From: Aquatica leii
Lineage: Eukaryota; Arthropoda; Insecta; Coleoptera; Lampyridae
Assembly: GCA_035610365.1 (NCBI GenBank)
Contig: CM069436.1
Span: 37,765,117 to 37,829,116, forward strand
Length of the DNA: 64,000 bases
Direction of reading: 5' to 3'
The position numbers and the translations under genes are program-made. The notes beneath the pieces are model-generated. The model did not search any database. It was not told the origin of the DNA and saw nothing but the letters and a program-made list of their open reading frames with translations. This document shows positions 1 through 11,703 of the stretch, piece by piece. The stretch's first letter is position 1; the number at the start of each line of letters is the position of its first letter.

Positions 1-99
1 AAATTTATACAAATACAAAATAATACTAGAAAAGTTAGTTACACACATCAAAAATTAATATACTTAACATTCACAAATACGTACATTATACATGCACAC

Positions 100-1489
100 T
101 TAATAACCAATGTTGTGAGCAAGACCGCGAACATATCCTTCGATATCTACGTTGTACTGAAAATTTTGCACTATGCGCACTATTCATCCCGCCCAATCGC
201 AATATTTACGGCTACCCATTGGAGGTTCAACACCAGACAAAAATTGTTCAATTTTCAACTCGTTAAGGTTTTGTTGTCGTCTAATAGCATCTATAAATTT
301 CCATATGCTAAAGTGAGATGTAGAAAGTAAGTCCAGGAAACTTCTATGCCAACCTTCGACACTGTTGTTTGTTTTTGGTTCACCTTCAAGAGTACCTTCG
401 TAACAATTCCACATACTTAAAGGAAAACGCGGTGGACTTCAATTTCGATTTGGGCGACCAATCCAAGTGTCCTGAAAATAATCAATTACGGGTTGTGCTT
501 CTTCAGGAAACCCATTTTTGTCGCAACAAATTTCAAAATACTCAATTACATGTTGTTCAGGTACAAAAGCTAATGCAGAGAGCATTTTCATTTTTAGTGC
601 AAAATCCGCATCTATTTCATATCTGTTTTTCAAACCATTCGATTGAATATGTCGGAAAATTGCCTGACAGAAATGGAAAAAACATCCCCTGTGTCTTTTT
701 TCGGGATATACATCATGTACGACATTAATTACCGCACTTTCAAAATCGGTCGTTATAGTTTGTGGATTTGCATTAGGTATAAATTCTTTAATTTTGCGAA
801 AAAATTTAGAATAAGTTTCCTCGCCTTTATTTGGGAGAAGTGCGTAAATTAGTGGCACAGCATTATTGCCTTGTAAACAATGTACGGTATACAATTGCCC
901 AAAAAGAAGTGGAGTAGTTTTGAAGGTTCCATCAGCATACCAATGTGCGGATAATTCCAGCAGACGTAAATTTCTTCTAGTAGAAAAAATAAATAGCCGA
1001 TCTTCCACTTGCCCTTTATCATATAATAAGAAATCTTCTCCATTTGCAGTGATCGTAAACTCCAGTGGAAATTGAATGTCTTGCCGACGGTTTGGAACTG
1101 CGGGACCCAAATGTTCACTTGCTCGAATATTTCTTACAGTTTTTTTTTATAGAACTTACTGCAGGCAACCTTGCAGCTACTGCTTGACCTACATTTTCTA
1201 ATGTCGAGGATATGAGAAACTGTGGCGTGTCTCTAGTAGATTTTGCATTCTCTTTGATGATATTGTATACTCTAGCAGCGCCTACACTTGCACCATTAGC
1301 TATGTGATTGTGCACATTATTTATTTTTGTTGCATTACCGTCGATTGTTACCACCCGAGCGGAGCACTTCAATTTTTTTGAAACTTTACATTTCCAATAC
1401 ACTTTATTACGATCAACTTTGACTTTAATGAACAAATAGCTTTCGATTAATATCTTGTTTTTGCCTTTTTCACTTTTAATAAAATCCAT
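100..1489 (-). pseudogene. MULE (Mutator-like) transposase, broken
   Basis: Relic of a Mutator-like DNA transposase. Reading the minus strand, block 1 (1489-1115) carries a FLYWCH-like zinc-binding module: aromatic/W-K-C-K core, a second Cys and a terminal H-N-H. Block 2 (about 1150-439) is the MULE catalytic core, with Asp in ADGTF, Asp and Glu in TTDFESA, and the CFFHFCQ motif. Block 3 (438-100) has the family's NNSVEGWHRSF motif and ends with GLAHNIGY before a TAA at 100-102. Three lesions are visible: a frameshift at a run of T near 1140-1147, an in-frame TGA at 439-441 and another at 184-186. Blocks 2 and 3 are otherwise in one frame, so decay is recent to moderate. No terminal inverted repeats were found because the left end runs off the window. 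The family call is firm; inactivity is clear. Confidence 0.85.
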
Positions 1490-1805
1490 GTTGCTACCGT
1501 TACCGATGACTGTAATAAACTAAAAATTTCGGAAATATTTGTGTTATTTATAAGAACTTCTTATCATAAAATACCATTACTCAGAAAGGTAATTAGAGGA
1601 TCACTTCAAGAGAAGATATTTCATTGTATGTGTTAAAGTTGGCATGTCTATTGTCTACACTGTATTGTAATAAGCTCCTTTCAAGAAATGACCATTAGCA
1701 AGAAAGTTAATGAGCAGATTATTTCAAGATAATAGGTATTTAAGGACACATTTTATTATTTTGTATAATGCATAAATTTGATAAATTTTTTTAACTTATA
1801 TTTTT

Positions 1806-1912
1806 TTTGAGCAATTTTCTTTTCGAGAAATTCTTATTCGAGCAACTAGACTTTTGAGGAATTGTCCATTCGAGAAACTATTTTTCGAGCAATTCATTTC
1901 GAGCAATTTTGC
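1806..1912. repeat. Degenerate tandem repeat, ~16-bp unit
   Basis: Seven imperfect units of 13-18 bp, each built round TTCGAGCAA or TTCGAGAAA, run head to tail and then stop abruptly at an unrelated sequence. They do not encode anything recognisable. The spacing is too irregular and the units too short for a CRISPR array. They may be the subterminal repeats of a DNA transposon, possibly that of the neighbouring MULE. Confidence 0.6.
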
Positions 1913-3027
1913 GCTACCCTTTTTTTACACCAACTGAACTAGCCTCTTTAACTAAGTATAAGAGGTTACGTTTTTGTTTGTTTATTGAGACATATATGGA
2001 TTTTATATTTATAGTTTACGTACACTCTTGTCTTTTGATAAATGAATAAATACAATCATTTCTATAATTTGCATTTCTCTTTACTACCATATTTCTACAA
2101 CAATAATAAAAATGGTTAGTTAATTTAATCTTCTTTTTCGTGACACAAAGAATGTCCATGAATTATTGAACTCAGATCTGGCAACGCTAGCCACTAGTTC
2201 TACCAATGGCACTCCTGAAAAATAATTGAAAAACGGTTGGTCTGTGTCAAGGCGTATAGCGCAGAAAATATGTATATCTGTTCTTGGTTGTTTGAAATAA
2301 AAGTCTGGCGCATTAATAACATGTTTAAAATATAAACAAATGATACATTGTCACATAGCGAATTTGTCAATAAATTCGTTTGTTTTCCAAAATTCATTAC
2401 CGTGTAAGGTCAAAAATTCTGTTTTCACAATACCATTGCGTTTACTTAAACATCAGTTATTATTAATTTTTTTAACAAAGTTTGTTTAACAGTGGGAGTT
2501 TTTGCAAATACTCGTAACATAATAACGACAATTGCTCTAGGTCAATTATGAATTATTCATACAGTTCTAATTGTTATTAAATAGTCGCATACCGGTATAC
2601 ATAATAGTACTTTTAAACGTGTATTTAATACGCAAGCTGCCGCATTGGTGTTAAATACGTTACTGTTCATGAAAAAATCTGATCTAGGATCGCAACTAAA
2701 CAAGTTTTAGAGCGTTACATTGTACAATAATTATATTTTTTTCTTATTACTTTTTTTTGCTACCAGACATATAATTGGGTTTTATTAGATAAAAGTTACA
2801 CAGTTGTGTTTAAATTTCCACATTATACGTTAATCTAATACTGTTTATAAACGTATTATAACGCAGTTTAGTTAGAATTATGTCTATACACAAGTAAGCG
2901 CACTTCGACGACTACAGAAATATTAACAAAGTTTTTATTTTTCAGATTGTACCTGGTCTAAGATGTGATTGATATCATCTGATGCCTCGACTGTATAGAT
3001 ACTGTTTAATGTGTTAAACTGGAATTA
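1913..3027. other. AT-rich intergenic DNA upstream of the CD36 gene
   Basis: No coding region or RNA gene was recognised. A splice acceptor-like run ending in TTTTAG (about 3040-3045) lies directly before the CD36 start codon, so a 5' untranslated exon of that gene may lie in this stretch; I cannot place it. Confidence 0.4.
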
Positions 3028-3049
3028 ATGTTTTACAAATTTTAGAAAC

Positions 3050-4754
3050 ATGCAGATACCGTTGAGCAAATGGAATATATGTTTTTTATGCATAGGAGCA
3101 ATTCTTGCATTTGCAGGAGCGATTATATTAATTGTTTCGAATTCTATCAACGAAGCTATTATAAGCGCTGCCTTCAGGTTTGAACCTGGCACCGCCGTCT
3201 ATAAAGCGTGGCAAAAGCCTTCGGATCCAATAATAATGAATATATACATTCTTAATTGGACTAATCCGGAAGACATAAACAATCCTAATGTTAAACCAAA
3301 GTTTGTTGAAGTTGGTCCTTATCGGTATAAGCATACTAAAGAAAAGACTGATATAGTATGGAATAGTCATAATAAAACCGTAACGTATAACTACCTCAAA
3401 CATTTTTATTTCGATGAAGATCATTCTTTAAGACATCATTCAGACGTGGTCACTACTATAAATACGGTTCCTCTGGTAAATAATATTTAACTAACAATAC
3501 ATAAGTACATAAATTTTTTTTTCCGTAGACTATTGCACATATAGCAAACGACTGGCATTTAGTTCCACAACTGCTCATTTCGTCACCGGTAAAAAATTCA
3601 GCGGTTTATGTAAGAAAAAACGTAAGCGAATTGTTATTTGGTTACGAAGATTCTGTGTTATCGGTAATGAACTCGATTCCAATTCTAACTAATCCCGAGC
3701 AAAACAAATACGGCTTTTTTTACGGAGTGCGTATCGAAACGGTTAAATTAATTAATGCACTAACAACAGTGTTTTTTTAGAGAAATGGAACAATCGGAAG
3801 CGACGGTGTATTCAATATGAAAACTGAGGGTGAAGAATTCGGCACACTTCAAAATTGGAACTACCAAAACCATACAGGTTTTTTTAAAGGTCACTGTGGA
3901 GAGGTGTACGGCTCTGCTGGAGAAATGTATCCGAGAAATTTGAAACCTACTTACATATATTTATTTTCTTCCGAAATGTGCAGAACGGCAAAATTAAATT
4001 TTGTACGAAATGTCACTGTTAAAGATATTTTGGGATATAAGTTTGCACCAGAAATAGAAGTGTTTGATAACGGTAAGCCTATTGAAATAACTACGTATAT
4101 TTCTTTACGATTTGTTTTAGGTTCTAAATTAAAAGAAAACGTATGTTATGATAATAAGTACCCATCTGGAATTCTTAACATCTCATCTTGTAAAGACCAC
4201 GCTCCCGTTTACTTATCACTACCTCATTTTTACTACGCAGATCCTTCCTACGTTGACGCTGTAGAAGGTTTATATCCTGAAAAAAATAAACACGAATTAT
4301 ACGTAGCTATAGAACCAGTTAGTTTTGCAGATAAAATCTAATGCGTAACTTAATACTTAAATTTTTAGAAAACTGGAGTCATTATAGATCTTTCCGCAAG
4401 ACTACAAATAAACGTGCAACTACAACCTTTACCTGGTTTTGGGTATACGTCTTTAAATACGTTACTCCTAACCTGATTAACTATTTGTGTTGCAGTAAGT
4501 TCGCCGACTTACCGAATCTTCTATTTCCTGTGTTATGGTTTGAACAAGTAGTCCTTGCATCGGACGATTTAGCGTCAAATCTGAAGTTACTGTTTCGGTT
4601 ACCATTAATAATAGAAATTGTTAGTTTAGTTATTTTAGTTTTAGGTATAATTAGTGTAGTTTCGATTATGTTGTATGTGGCCTGTTTTAAAACGAAAAAT
4701 ACTAAAGAACAGAAGGTTCATAAAGAAGAAATTCCTCTCAACTCTAAGTCATAG
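3050..4754 (+). CDS. CD36-family scavenger receptor (class B)
   Basis: Two-pass membrane glycoprotein of the CD36/SNMP/croquemort family, which binds lipids, lipoproteins or apoptotic debris. Coding exons by frame and GT-AG sites: 3050-3475, 3529-3726, 3781-4072, 4121-4317, 4369-4442, 4496-4754. They join in frame to 481 residues, the usual family length. The introns are 53, 54, 48, 51 and 53 bp. The third is a multiple of three without a stop, so a simple open reading frame runs through it. N-terminal membrane segment about residues 9-31; C-terminal one about 433-458 with a short Lys-rich cytosolic tail. Family motifs: FEPGT, EVGPYRY, WFEQ, LPHFYYADPSY, and ectodomain cysteines around CGEVYG, EMCR, VCYD and SSCKD. 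Several N-x-S/T sites fit an extracellular loop. Whether it is an SNMP or a general scavenger receptor cannot be settled by eye. Confidence 0.92.
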
Positions 4755-4913
4755 AGTAGTGATAATATTAAGTAGATTTTGTTACTTAATGCATTTTTAT
4801 TGTTAATTTTTTTACAAAATTAAAATTTATTCAAATTAAATGTCTTTCACGTATTGCATGTACAAAATATTAAACGAAATTTATTTAAACGTCTTGAAAA
4901 ATATAAAGGTTTA

Positions 4914-4919
4914 AATAAA
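4914..4919 (+). terminator. Possible polyadenylation signal of the CD36 gene
   Basis: AATAAA 160 bp after the stop codon, in AT-rich sequence where chance matches are common. Confidence 0.35.
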
Positions 4920-6488
4920 TTTGATTGAACCTCGGATTTAACTTTAAATTATAGGTATTTATTAGATTCACTACGTTTCGTCTTTTTAGTTTCAAAATTA
5001 AGCAAGACGTATTAACTCTTTTTAGTTACTATGGGCAAAAAGTCATAGTTTTTAATAAGAAAATAGAAACTAAATTGTCTGAGATACACTGTGCTGTTGC
5101 CTGCCCTAGGTTTATTCTCGTCCAAAATTGTAAACAAACTACTTAGGACGAATCCATTTTCCAAAGTTTTGTCTGACGTTCGTTGGGAATGGGATCTCGA
5201 CGTAATCCTGTTGTATTTTGGATAAACATATCTATTCTCAAAAGGATTCAAAATATTAATTTTTAAGTAGATCATTAGTGTACACTCAGATCAATTATTT
5301 CTAATTAAGTAAAATCGTCTTCGAAAAAATTGTCAAATTTAATGTTACCTGATAATTTATCGTTGTGACCTACTATCAATTCGGACAAAGAAATCTTCTG
5401 TAATTTTTTACGGATATTTTCATAAAATAATTTTATGGTGATGTCAGTATTCACGGCATTGTAGTTTCTCCATATTTCTTTTTGTTTAGCAATTAAATAA
5501 TTCTTTTATATGACTTTAAATCCACGATTACTTTATATCAAGTTTTGGATTTTAGCGTTTTTGTTACCCATAATAATTATATATAGTTCAGTTATCTCAA
5601 TTTTATGAAAATACACAAGTGATAATCCTGTAACTTTTCAGGTAGGCGTAGTGTAGCGATACTTTTGCTGACAGTAGCGTCGCAGATTATGGCAATACGA
5701 GAGTTTAATATATTACATTAATATGTAGTGGTGTTTTCGTTTCTTGGCCGACGCCATTTGTTTTGCTTCTCATCCGATTCCATTGGTTTATCAATATTAT
5801 GCGTAGAATATTTAACATTGTAACATTAATTCTTATTGCTTTTGGCTATATCAAAAGGAAAAGAAAAAAGACTTAAATGGATAGTCCACGGTCGGACGCT
5901 GACAAACCACGACTGTTCAGCTCGGCTAGTGGTCGAGGGTTCCTATTCATAACCCAGTCGAAACCGAACCGATTCTAAAGTAACGGACGCTCATAAGGAG
6001 GGGCAAGAGAGGGCAGTTGTCCTCCCCTGGACTCGGACTCTAAGCAGTAATAATTTTTTCATGGCGCCAAATATGTGTCAGCAGAAGACTAACATCTTTC
6101 TGGTTATTGTCCGTCCTAGTCCTATCACACGTCCAAGAGAAAGAACTGCATACAATCAGTCCTAGTTACAGGACTAATAAATGGTCAATTAACGAATTAA
6201 AAATATTTATTGGTGAAAGCCACTTAACTTAAGTAATTGAATAAATAATCTCAACTGAAACTACAAGCGTTAATTGGCAGCAAGCCACAATCAATAATCG
6301 AATCCAAAAAAAAAGGAATTAAACGAGTCCGCCAATTGCTTATTTAGCAGAACCCAAGCCTCAATCTAACGTTCTACCTACTACCTATAGCAAAATAAAA
6401 CAATCACATACTCACCAGATCCGGACTTCCCATAGCTATGAGAGCGACGCCTCCAGCCTGAAATAATTAGAAATCTATACATGCAATA
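4920..6488. other. Intergenic DNA with a possible hAT terminus
   Basis: No gene recognised. A GC-richer patch at about 5890-6045 stands out from its surroundings. On the minus strand its right part (about 5985-6035) reads like the ends of many hAT elements: a G-rich run, then ACTGCC, then CTCTTGCCCCTCC. No partner end or target duplication was found, so this is only a possible fragment. Confidence 0.35.
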
Positions 6489-6490
6489 TA

Positions 6491-8054
6491 CCCAATAAAC
6501 ACACGACGTCCCAGGGACGTTCTTTTGATGTCCAAATGATGTCTTTACATCCCGGGCTTTAAAACGGACCTGTATAGGATGTCTTTAATAGGACGTCCTC
6601 AGGATGTCAATGAAGAACGTACGATGGGATGTCCTATGCGGGAAAAAACAAATGCAAACTTAGTGGGCGTGCCCACTTTCCTGCTTGTTCTCTGGTGCCT
6701 ACTCAACACCCGTACGCTCCTTTGGTATATCAAAGTGGTACACTCTGTTTGCACCGTTTGCACTCTGTATTTGTTTTTAGTTGTGTTCTGGCTACTTTAT
6801 TTATCTGTTCTTTATTTTATTATCTAACGTTTTTGGGTGTTTTAGTGCATAAACAAATTTATTTGGTAAGTTTTTGGTACCTTGTATTTATTTATAATGT
6901 ATAAAAATCATCATTTACAATTATTATTTTTAATCACTTAAAATTAATGAAAGTTTATTTAAATTAAAAGATCACAATTATTAATAATGGTGATTTAAAA
7001 CCCCATCTCGCGCGCATACCTATGCGGTGAATTGAAAATATTTGTTATGTTAAAAAAAATTTTTTTACTCAAAAAATTATTTAAGGTTTAAAAGTGTGAC
7101 GTTATCTCACGACTTTTATAGTCGCGATTCGCAATAAGTCATCCAAAAATGTCAACATGACCGATAAGGCACAAAATCGCTAATTTAACTAAGAAACTAA
7201 AACGTTATCGCGTTCTTGGTATTCATCGTTATGATTACTGTGCGTATTCTCGTAGTTAAAAATACGTCTAGAAATAATTTTGTTTTTATCACATTCCTCT
7301 GATGAAATGTAAATGCGAAACGTATAAAAATTCATAATGAATTTGCAAAACTGACGCGTTTACAAAATCTTTTTTAAAAAACGGTTTAAATAATTTTTAA
7401 CTGGTTATAATCGATCATCTCTTATGATTTAATCAATAATAGAATCGTCAAAAAGATCAATCGATAATTCTACAAAAAAAGTATCAATTTATCAATTCTT
7501 TAATTTAGAAAAATGTAAATTCTAACTACATAGAAATACCAAAATAAGCTTTTCGTATTAACTTTTTTATCGACTCTACATGACGATTACCATCTCTTAT
7601 GTAGTTGCATTGTTTCAGGCGCCACTTAAAAAAATCGGGAAGAAAGTATAAAAAACTCGCTAATAAGGAGGGCCAAAGAACGCCGGGATCGAGAAGATAA
7701 AAAAATGAAATTTAAATTTATTTTATTTGAATATAATTTGGATTATTATTTAAAAATATAGTTTTATGTAATAAAAATTTGTATTTTATTTGATAAAGTT
7801 ATTTTTTATTAAAAATATAATATACATATATACCTAGTACATATCCTACAGTCATCTAAAAGGGACGTCCCGTTGCGGATACGCAAGGATGTCCTATAAG
7901 GACATCGTAGGGATGCACACACTTGTGACAAAAGAACGTCCCATGAATGTCCCTAGGACGTACACAGAACCAAAATGGGATGACTTTGGGACATTCAGTG
8001 ATCCGCAAAATCATGTCCCCGGGACATCCTTGGGACATCCTTGTGTTTGTTGGG
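6491..8054. mobile_element. TA-flanked DNA transposon with long repeat-rich TIRs
   Basis: Outer ends are inverted copies: CCCAATAAACACA at the left and TGTGTTTGTTGGG at the right, each directly flanked by TA (6489-6490 and 8055-8056). Both ends continue inward for about 150-200 bp as arrays of short units built on GGGACGTCC, GGACATCC and GGATGTCC, in both orientations. The middle (about 6830-7850) is AT-rich and encodes no recognisable transposase; short open frames over the left end are just the repeat units. A non-autonomous element is the best reading. The TA duplication suggests Tc1/mariner-like or another TA-targeting superfamily; I cannot name the family. Confidence 0.75.
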
Positions 8055-8056
8055 TA

Positions 8057-9197
8057 AGCACAAGCGTAATTGACAGGTTAACCTTAACTACATCTACACG
8101 TGTAAGATAAGTAAAACGTAACTGGCAAATTAACATTTACTCTTAATTCCACTTTTCCTTTTCTTCTTTGAACAAAAAAACATCATAAAATCAAGTACAT
8201 GCGTTAACTATTTACATATATATATTACTTAGGGACATAGTGTTAAAGGAGCATATATGTGCTAATTATAAAGAGGAACTAGAATGTACATAAAAACCGT
8301 TGTAGGAAGCAGATTCGCCTCGTAGCTGATAATCCCATTTAGCGACTAGTTTCGTAACCAATAAGTAATTCGAGTGATTTTAGTGTTTCTAGTTATAATT
8401 ATTTGTCGGGAAAGATGTAATCCGGAGGCAGGATATATATATGGGCTGGTTACTGTACAATTCTCCAGAATGATGATTTGTTAAATTGCCTTAAACACGT
8501 GTCTTTCATAACTACTCGCAATCACCAAAAAAGAAGGTTACCGCCCTCAAAAAAAACCGCTGTCGCCAATTTACCCAACATCGAAACAAAACGAGCGGAG
8601 TTTGATTCGTGAGAGTTATATAAAACGAACTGTTAGAATCGAGACTAATTGAAATTTCAATTTGGTTTTGTTACAAATAAGAGTAGGAGTAGATGGTATC
8701 TAGTCATTGCTCGCAGTCATTCAATTGCGATGTTAACGAAAAAAAACTCAAGAAGCACAAGTACGGCGAGATTAATGGCCATCACAGCGGGAAGCTAGAT
8801 AGATGAGTTTCGTTAACACCGAAAAATCCAAGGTTATCGATGAGTAACCCAAAAGAACCTATCAAGTAGAATTTTAAAAAATGAATTCTGGTAAGTATTT
8901 TAAATCGGGCGAGGCAGTCAAAAAAGAAAAATGGGACCCCAAAAAAAAAAGACTGTAATTTGGAACTTACCCAACTGGGCATAGGTACCGAAGCGATGGG
9001 CTGCTTAACTCTTCAACCTTGTAGGTACAGCGATGTTCCAAAACAAGTCGAAAAACCAAAAGAAAAAATATATTCATACATTTAAAATAAAAGTCAAAAT
9101 AAGGTTTATTATCGATATAGGTGCAAGAATCGTCCGCGTGTTGGGGATGGTGCCAGATACCTAGCGAACGACGATCTTTACCTTCCAACTCATACGT
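8057..9197. other. No gene recognised
   Basis: Mixed-composition sequence between the DNA transposon and the gypsy relic. Part of it, especially 8290-8790 with a TATATAAAA box near 8617, may be a decayed LTR or the 3' part of the gypsy element, but no second LTR copy was found to prove it. Confidence 0.3.
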
Positions 9198-10275
9198 CTA
9201 CGGAGATAATATTTTACGTACTATATAAAGACCAACGTATTTAGGTGCAAGCTTAGCATTAAAAGAACGGGTGGCATCGAACAGAACATAATTACCCTTC
9301 CCTATTTGCTCACCAACGTTAAAAGAAATCTGAAGACGCCTTAAATTGTAAATTTTCGTATTCCTTTCAAGTACTCTTTGCAAATGGGCTACAATAATCT
9401 GGAGTAAAATTTTTTTTCTTGTTTAGGAGTATTTGAACAGAGGATATATAAATCGACACAAACCCTGTAAGTCCCATCTTTCTCTTTGCCACGACAATCG
9501 GATTATTCCAAGGACTACACGTAGGTTCGACTACTCCTAGTTGTAGCACTCCGTCCAGTTCTTGATTGACATAGAAAAAAAGAGTGGGAGACATGAGAAA
9601 GTATCGCTGTTTAATCGGACTTGCCGAAGTAGGGATATTATGTTTGACCAAGGTCACACGACTATAACCAAGTTTTTGTAAAAGAAATCACGTTTCCAAT
9701 ACAGAGTTGAGTTGTTGTTGGTGTTTTAGAGACAAATTTAAAAATGTTAGCTAGTAGTGAAAGACAAAAGACCATTGAGCGATACGAAAATCTGATACTA
9801 CTCTCATAGCTTTCCAGAAATCCACGTGATACGGCAAGTCAAGTACGACTAAAATATCTATAACTTTTGTTTGATTTTTTAACGTCAAATGTAAAGAAAT
9901 TGGGTGACATTTACTACCCTATGCAAGAGAACAAAATGATATCGAAGGGACTTGTAGAACCATACCACATGAGTGAAGAATTTTCTAATAATCATCCTAG
10001 AAGCGCCTGAATCTAATAAGCCTAATCGCAAATATGCCAAAACTGAGAGACAAAAATAAAGACGTTTATATCCTCGTACACTACTTAGTATGAAGTCAAG
10101 GTGGAAGCGATTTCTGTCTTCGAGATGTGTGAAAGCGTCTTTCGAGGATAAGGAAACTACAGAGTCGTTACCTCGGTGAATAAACCCTGACTTTAGTTTT
10201 CCGAACGTTTACAAGTAGGGTAAGTTAATCGAGGGACATTGGGTTTGCCACAACCGTAGCAATGTCTTCGCTGAA
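9198..10275 (-). pseudogene. Ty3/gypsy retrotransposon, internally deleted
   Basis: Pieces lie in the right order on the minus strand. A gag-type zinc knuckle (about 10262-10205) reads HCYGCGKPN and then a later P-T-C. A retroviral-type aspartic protease active site, LLDSGAS, lies at about 10025-10000. The N-terminal reverse transcriptase follows (9657-9410): PIKQRYF, ELDGVLQLGVVEP and SPWNNPIVV. The integrase C-terminal domain (about 9415-9198) has YNLRR, FNVGEQ and FNAKLAPKYVGLYIV. The RT core, RNase H and integrase catalytic core are missing, so RT fingers are joined almost directly to the integrase tail near 9400. Stops and frameshifts separate gag and protease. LTRs were not identified. 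Confidence 0.8.
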
Positions 10276-10289
10276 GTTTGGTACAGTTC

Positions 10290-11703
10290 CAGTAAGTAAT
10301 AGATTGGGAGAAAGTACTAGAACTTATTTGTAGTCTAGTAAGAGTATTAGGAGCGTAGAAGCCACAATTGGAATACGTATTGGTGCTAGGTTGGCGTCCG
10401 AATTAGGAACAGTAGTAGACGATAAATAAGCTAGATCAGGTTTAAGTAACTTAATTATCTTTCTCGAAAAAAGTAATAGAAAAAAATCAATCGTAAAGTG
10501 AGTGTACTCTGGCTATTTGCCATGAGATAGTAATTCCTCAATCGCGGTAATGCTAATGTTAAGCAGAGCTAAGGCTAACTGTGTCTGATAAAAAAACGGT
10601 TAATTACGGCGTATCAGGCGTAACCGTTATGATTCAGATGGCGGGCGTGAAAAACAATCAAAAAATTCTTGCATAAAAGCTACAAGAAGCTAATGGGTTT
10701 GTTAGGCCCTATAATACGTTTACGAAGTTTGTCTATCTTATTATCCATGAGCTGAACTTTGGATTTCAATTAAACGACTACTTCATCCCACGAACATATG
10801 GTAGCACATCGAGTTCGATAAATTAGTAGTGCTGGTTCAGTAAGTAAATCATAGATAGCAGCAAATAATTGGGAAGCGGAAATACCTTTAGCAGTAGGCA
10901 ATTCGTTGACCCTCAAGATAAATTCGTTTATTGACATAGCACTATCGTCAGAGACCTTAAGGTTCCATTCGAGATGTTTGGAAAATATTTAGAAGTAGCA
11001 GCAAACACGGGTGAAGAACCGGAATTATATGGTTTGGAATTACTTAAGTCTGATAGCTGAATCCCAAATAAAGGACGGCTAATTCTAGGACTAGAAGTAA
11101 CTGGGTGCGCAATCACAAAGACATTAGTATGAGGCCGTTGAAATTGTTTAATTTTAGAGACATGATGGTTTGCAATCAAAAAAGAAGTTTTTGCAGAAAT
11201 ATCAACCGCAGTGATGCTATTACTGCGTTTACATCTGCCCCATACATGAATCCATAAGGTTGAAATGCAAGTAAATGGTTTTGAAGACGTAATACCATCA
11301 AAGGTGTCCCAGTAAGAAAGAAGTTCTGTAATACCCGTGGTGATAGCACCCGAATCAGTATGAAAAGAAATTTCATGAGGAACTAACGATAAACTCTTAT
11401 CCGCCTCCGACTTTAAATCACTCCTGAGATCTTTCCGAACAGCATCAATTGTACCTCAATCTGAATAACCCCTAGAAAATATCTCCTAACGTAGATCGTC
11501 AACATGCAAATGATTCATGCTAATTATCCAATGTGTCATTGCAAAAGAGAAAATTGACTAAATAGACAGTGCCAATATATCAAAATTTAAAAAAGGAAAT
11601 TAGAATTAGCATTTAATATCGACGGTTTGCGATTCTACAAGAGCAGTAACAGCTCACTTTGGCCTATTCTGTGTATAGTGAGTAATTTTGACAATACTCC
11701 TTT
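10290..11703 (-). other. Probable remains of gypsy gag and leader
   Basis: This lies directly upstream (minus strand) of the zinc knuckle, where gag should be. Short open frames on the minus strand (10928-11376) resemble nothing I can name. The position argues for decayed gag; the sequence alone does not. Confidence 0.3.

Noticed and set aside
1806-1912. CRISPR-like array
   Set aside because: Units are 13-18 bp, degenerate and without spacers, and the genome is eukaryotic.
4073-4120. Sixteen extra residues in the CD36 protein
   Set aside because: The segment has GT-AG ends and matches the size of the other introns, and removing it restores the family pattern; treated as an in-frame intron.
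4341-4500. Separate downstream gene starting at 4341
   Set aside because: Two 51- and 53-bp introns explain the frame change; the shifted frame gives the conserved CD36 C-terminal text.
6579-6904. Two overlapping open frames in the TA-flanked transposon
   Set aside because: They arise from the repeat units of the inverted end and the adjacent AT-rich region; no family resemblance.
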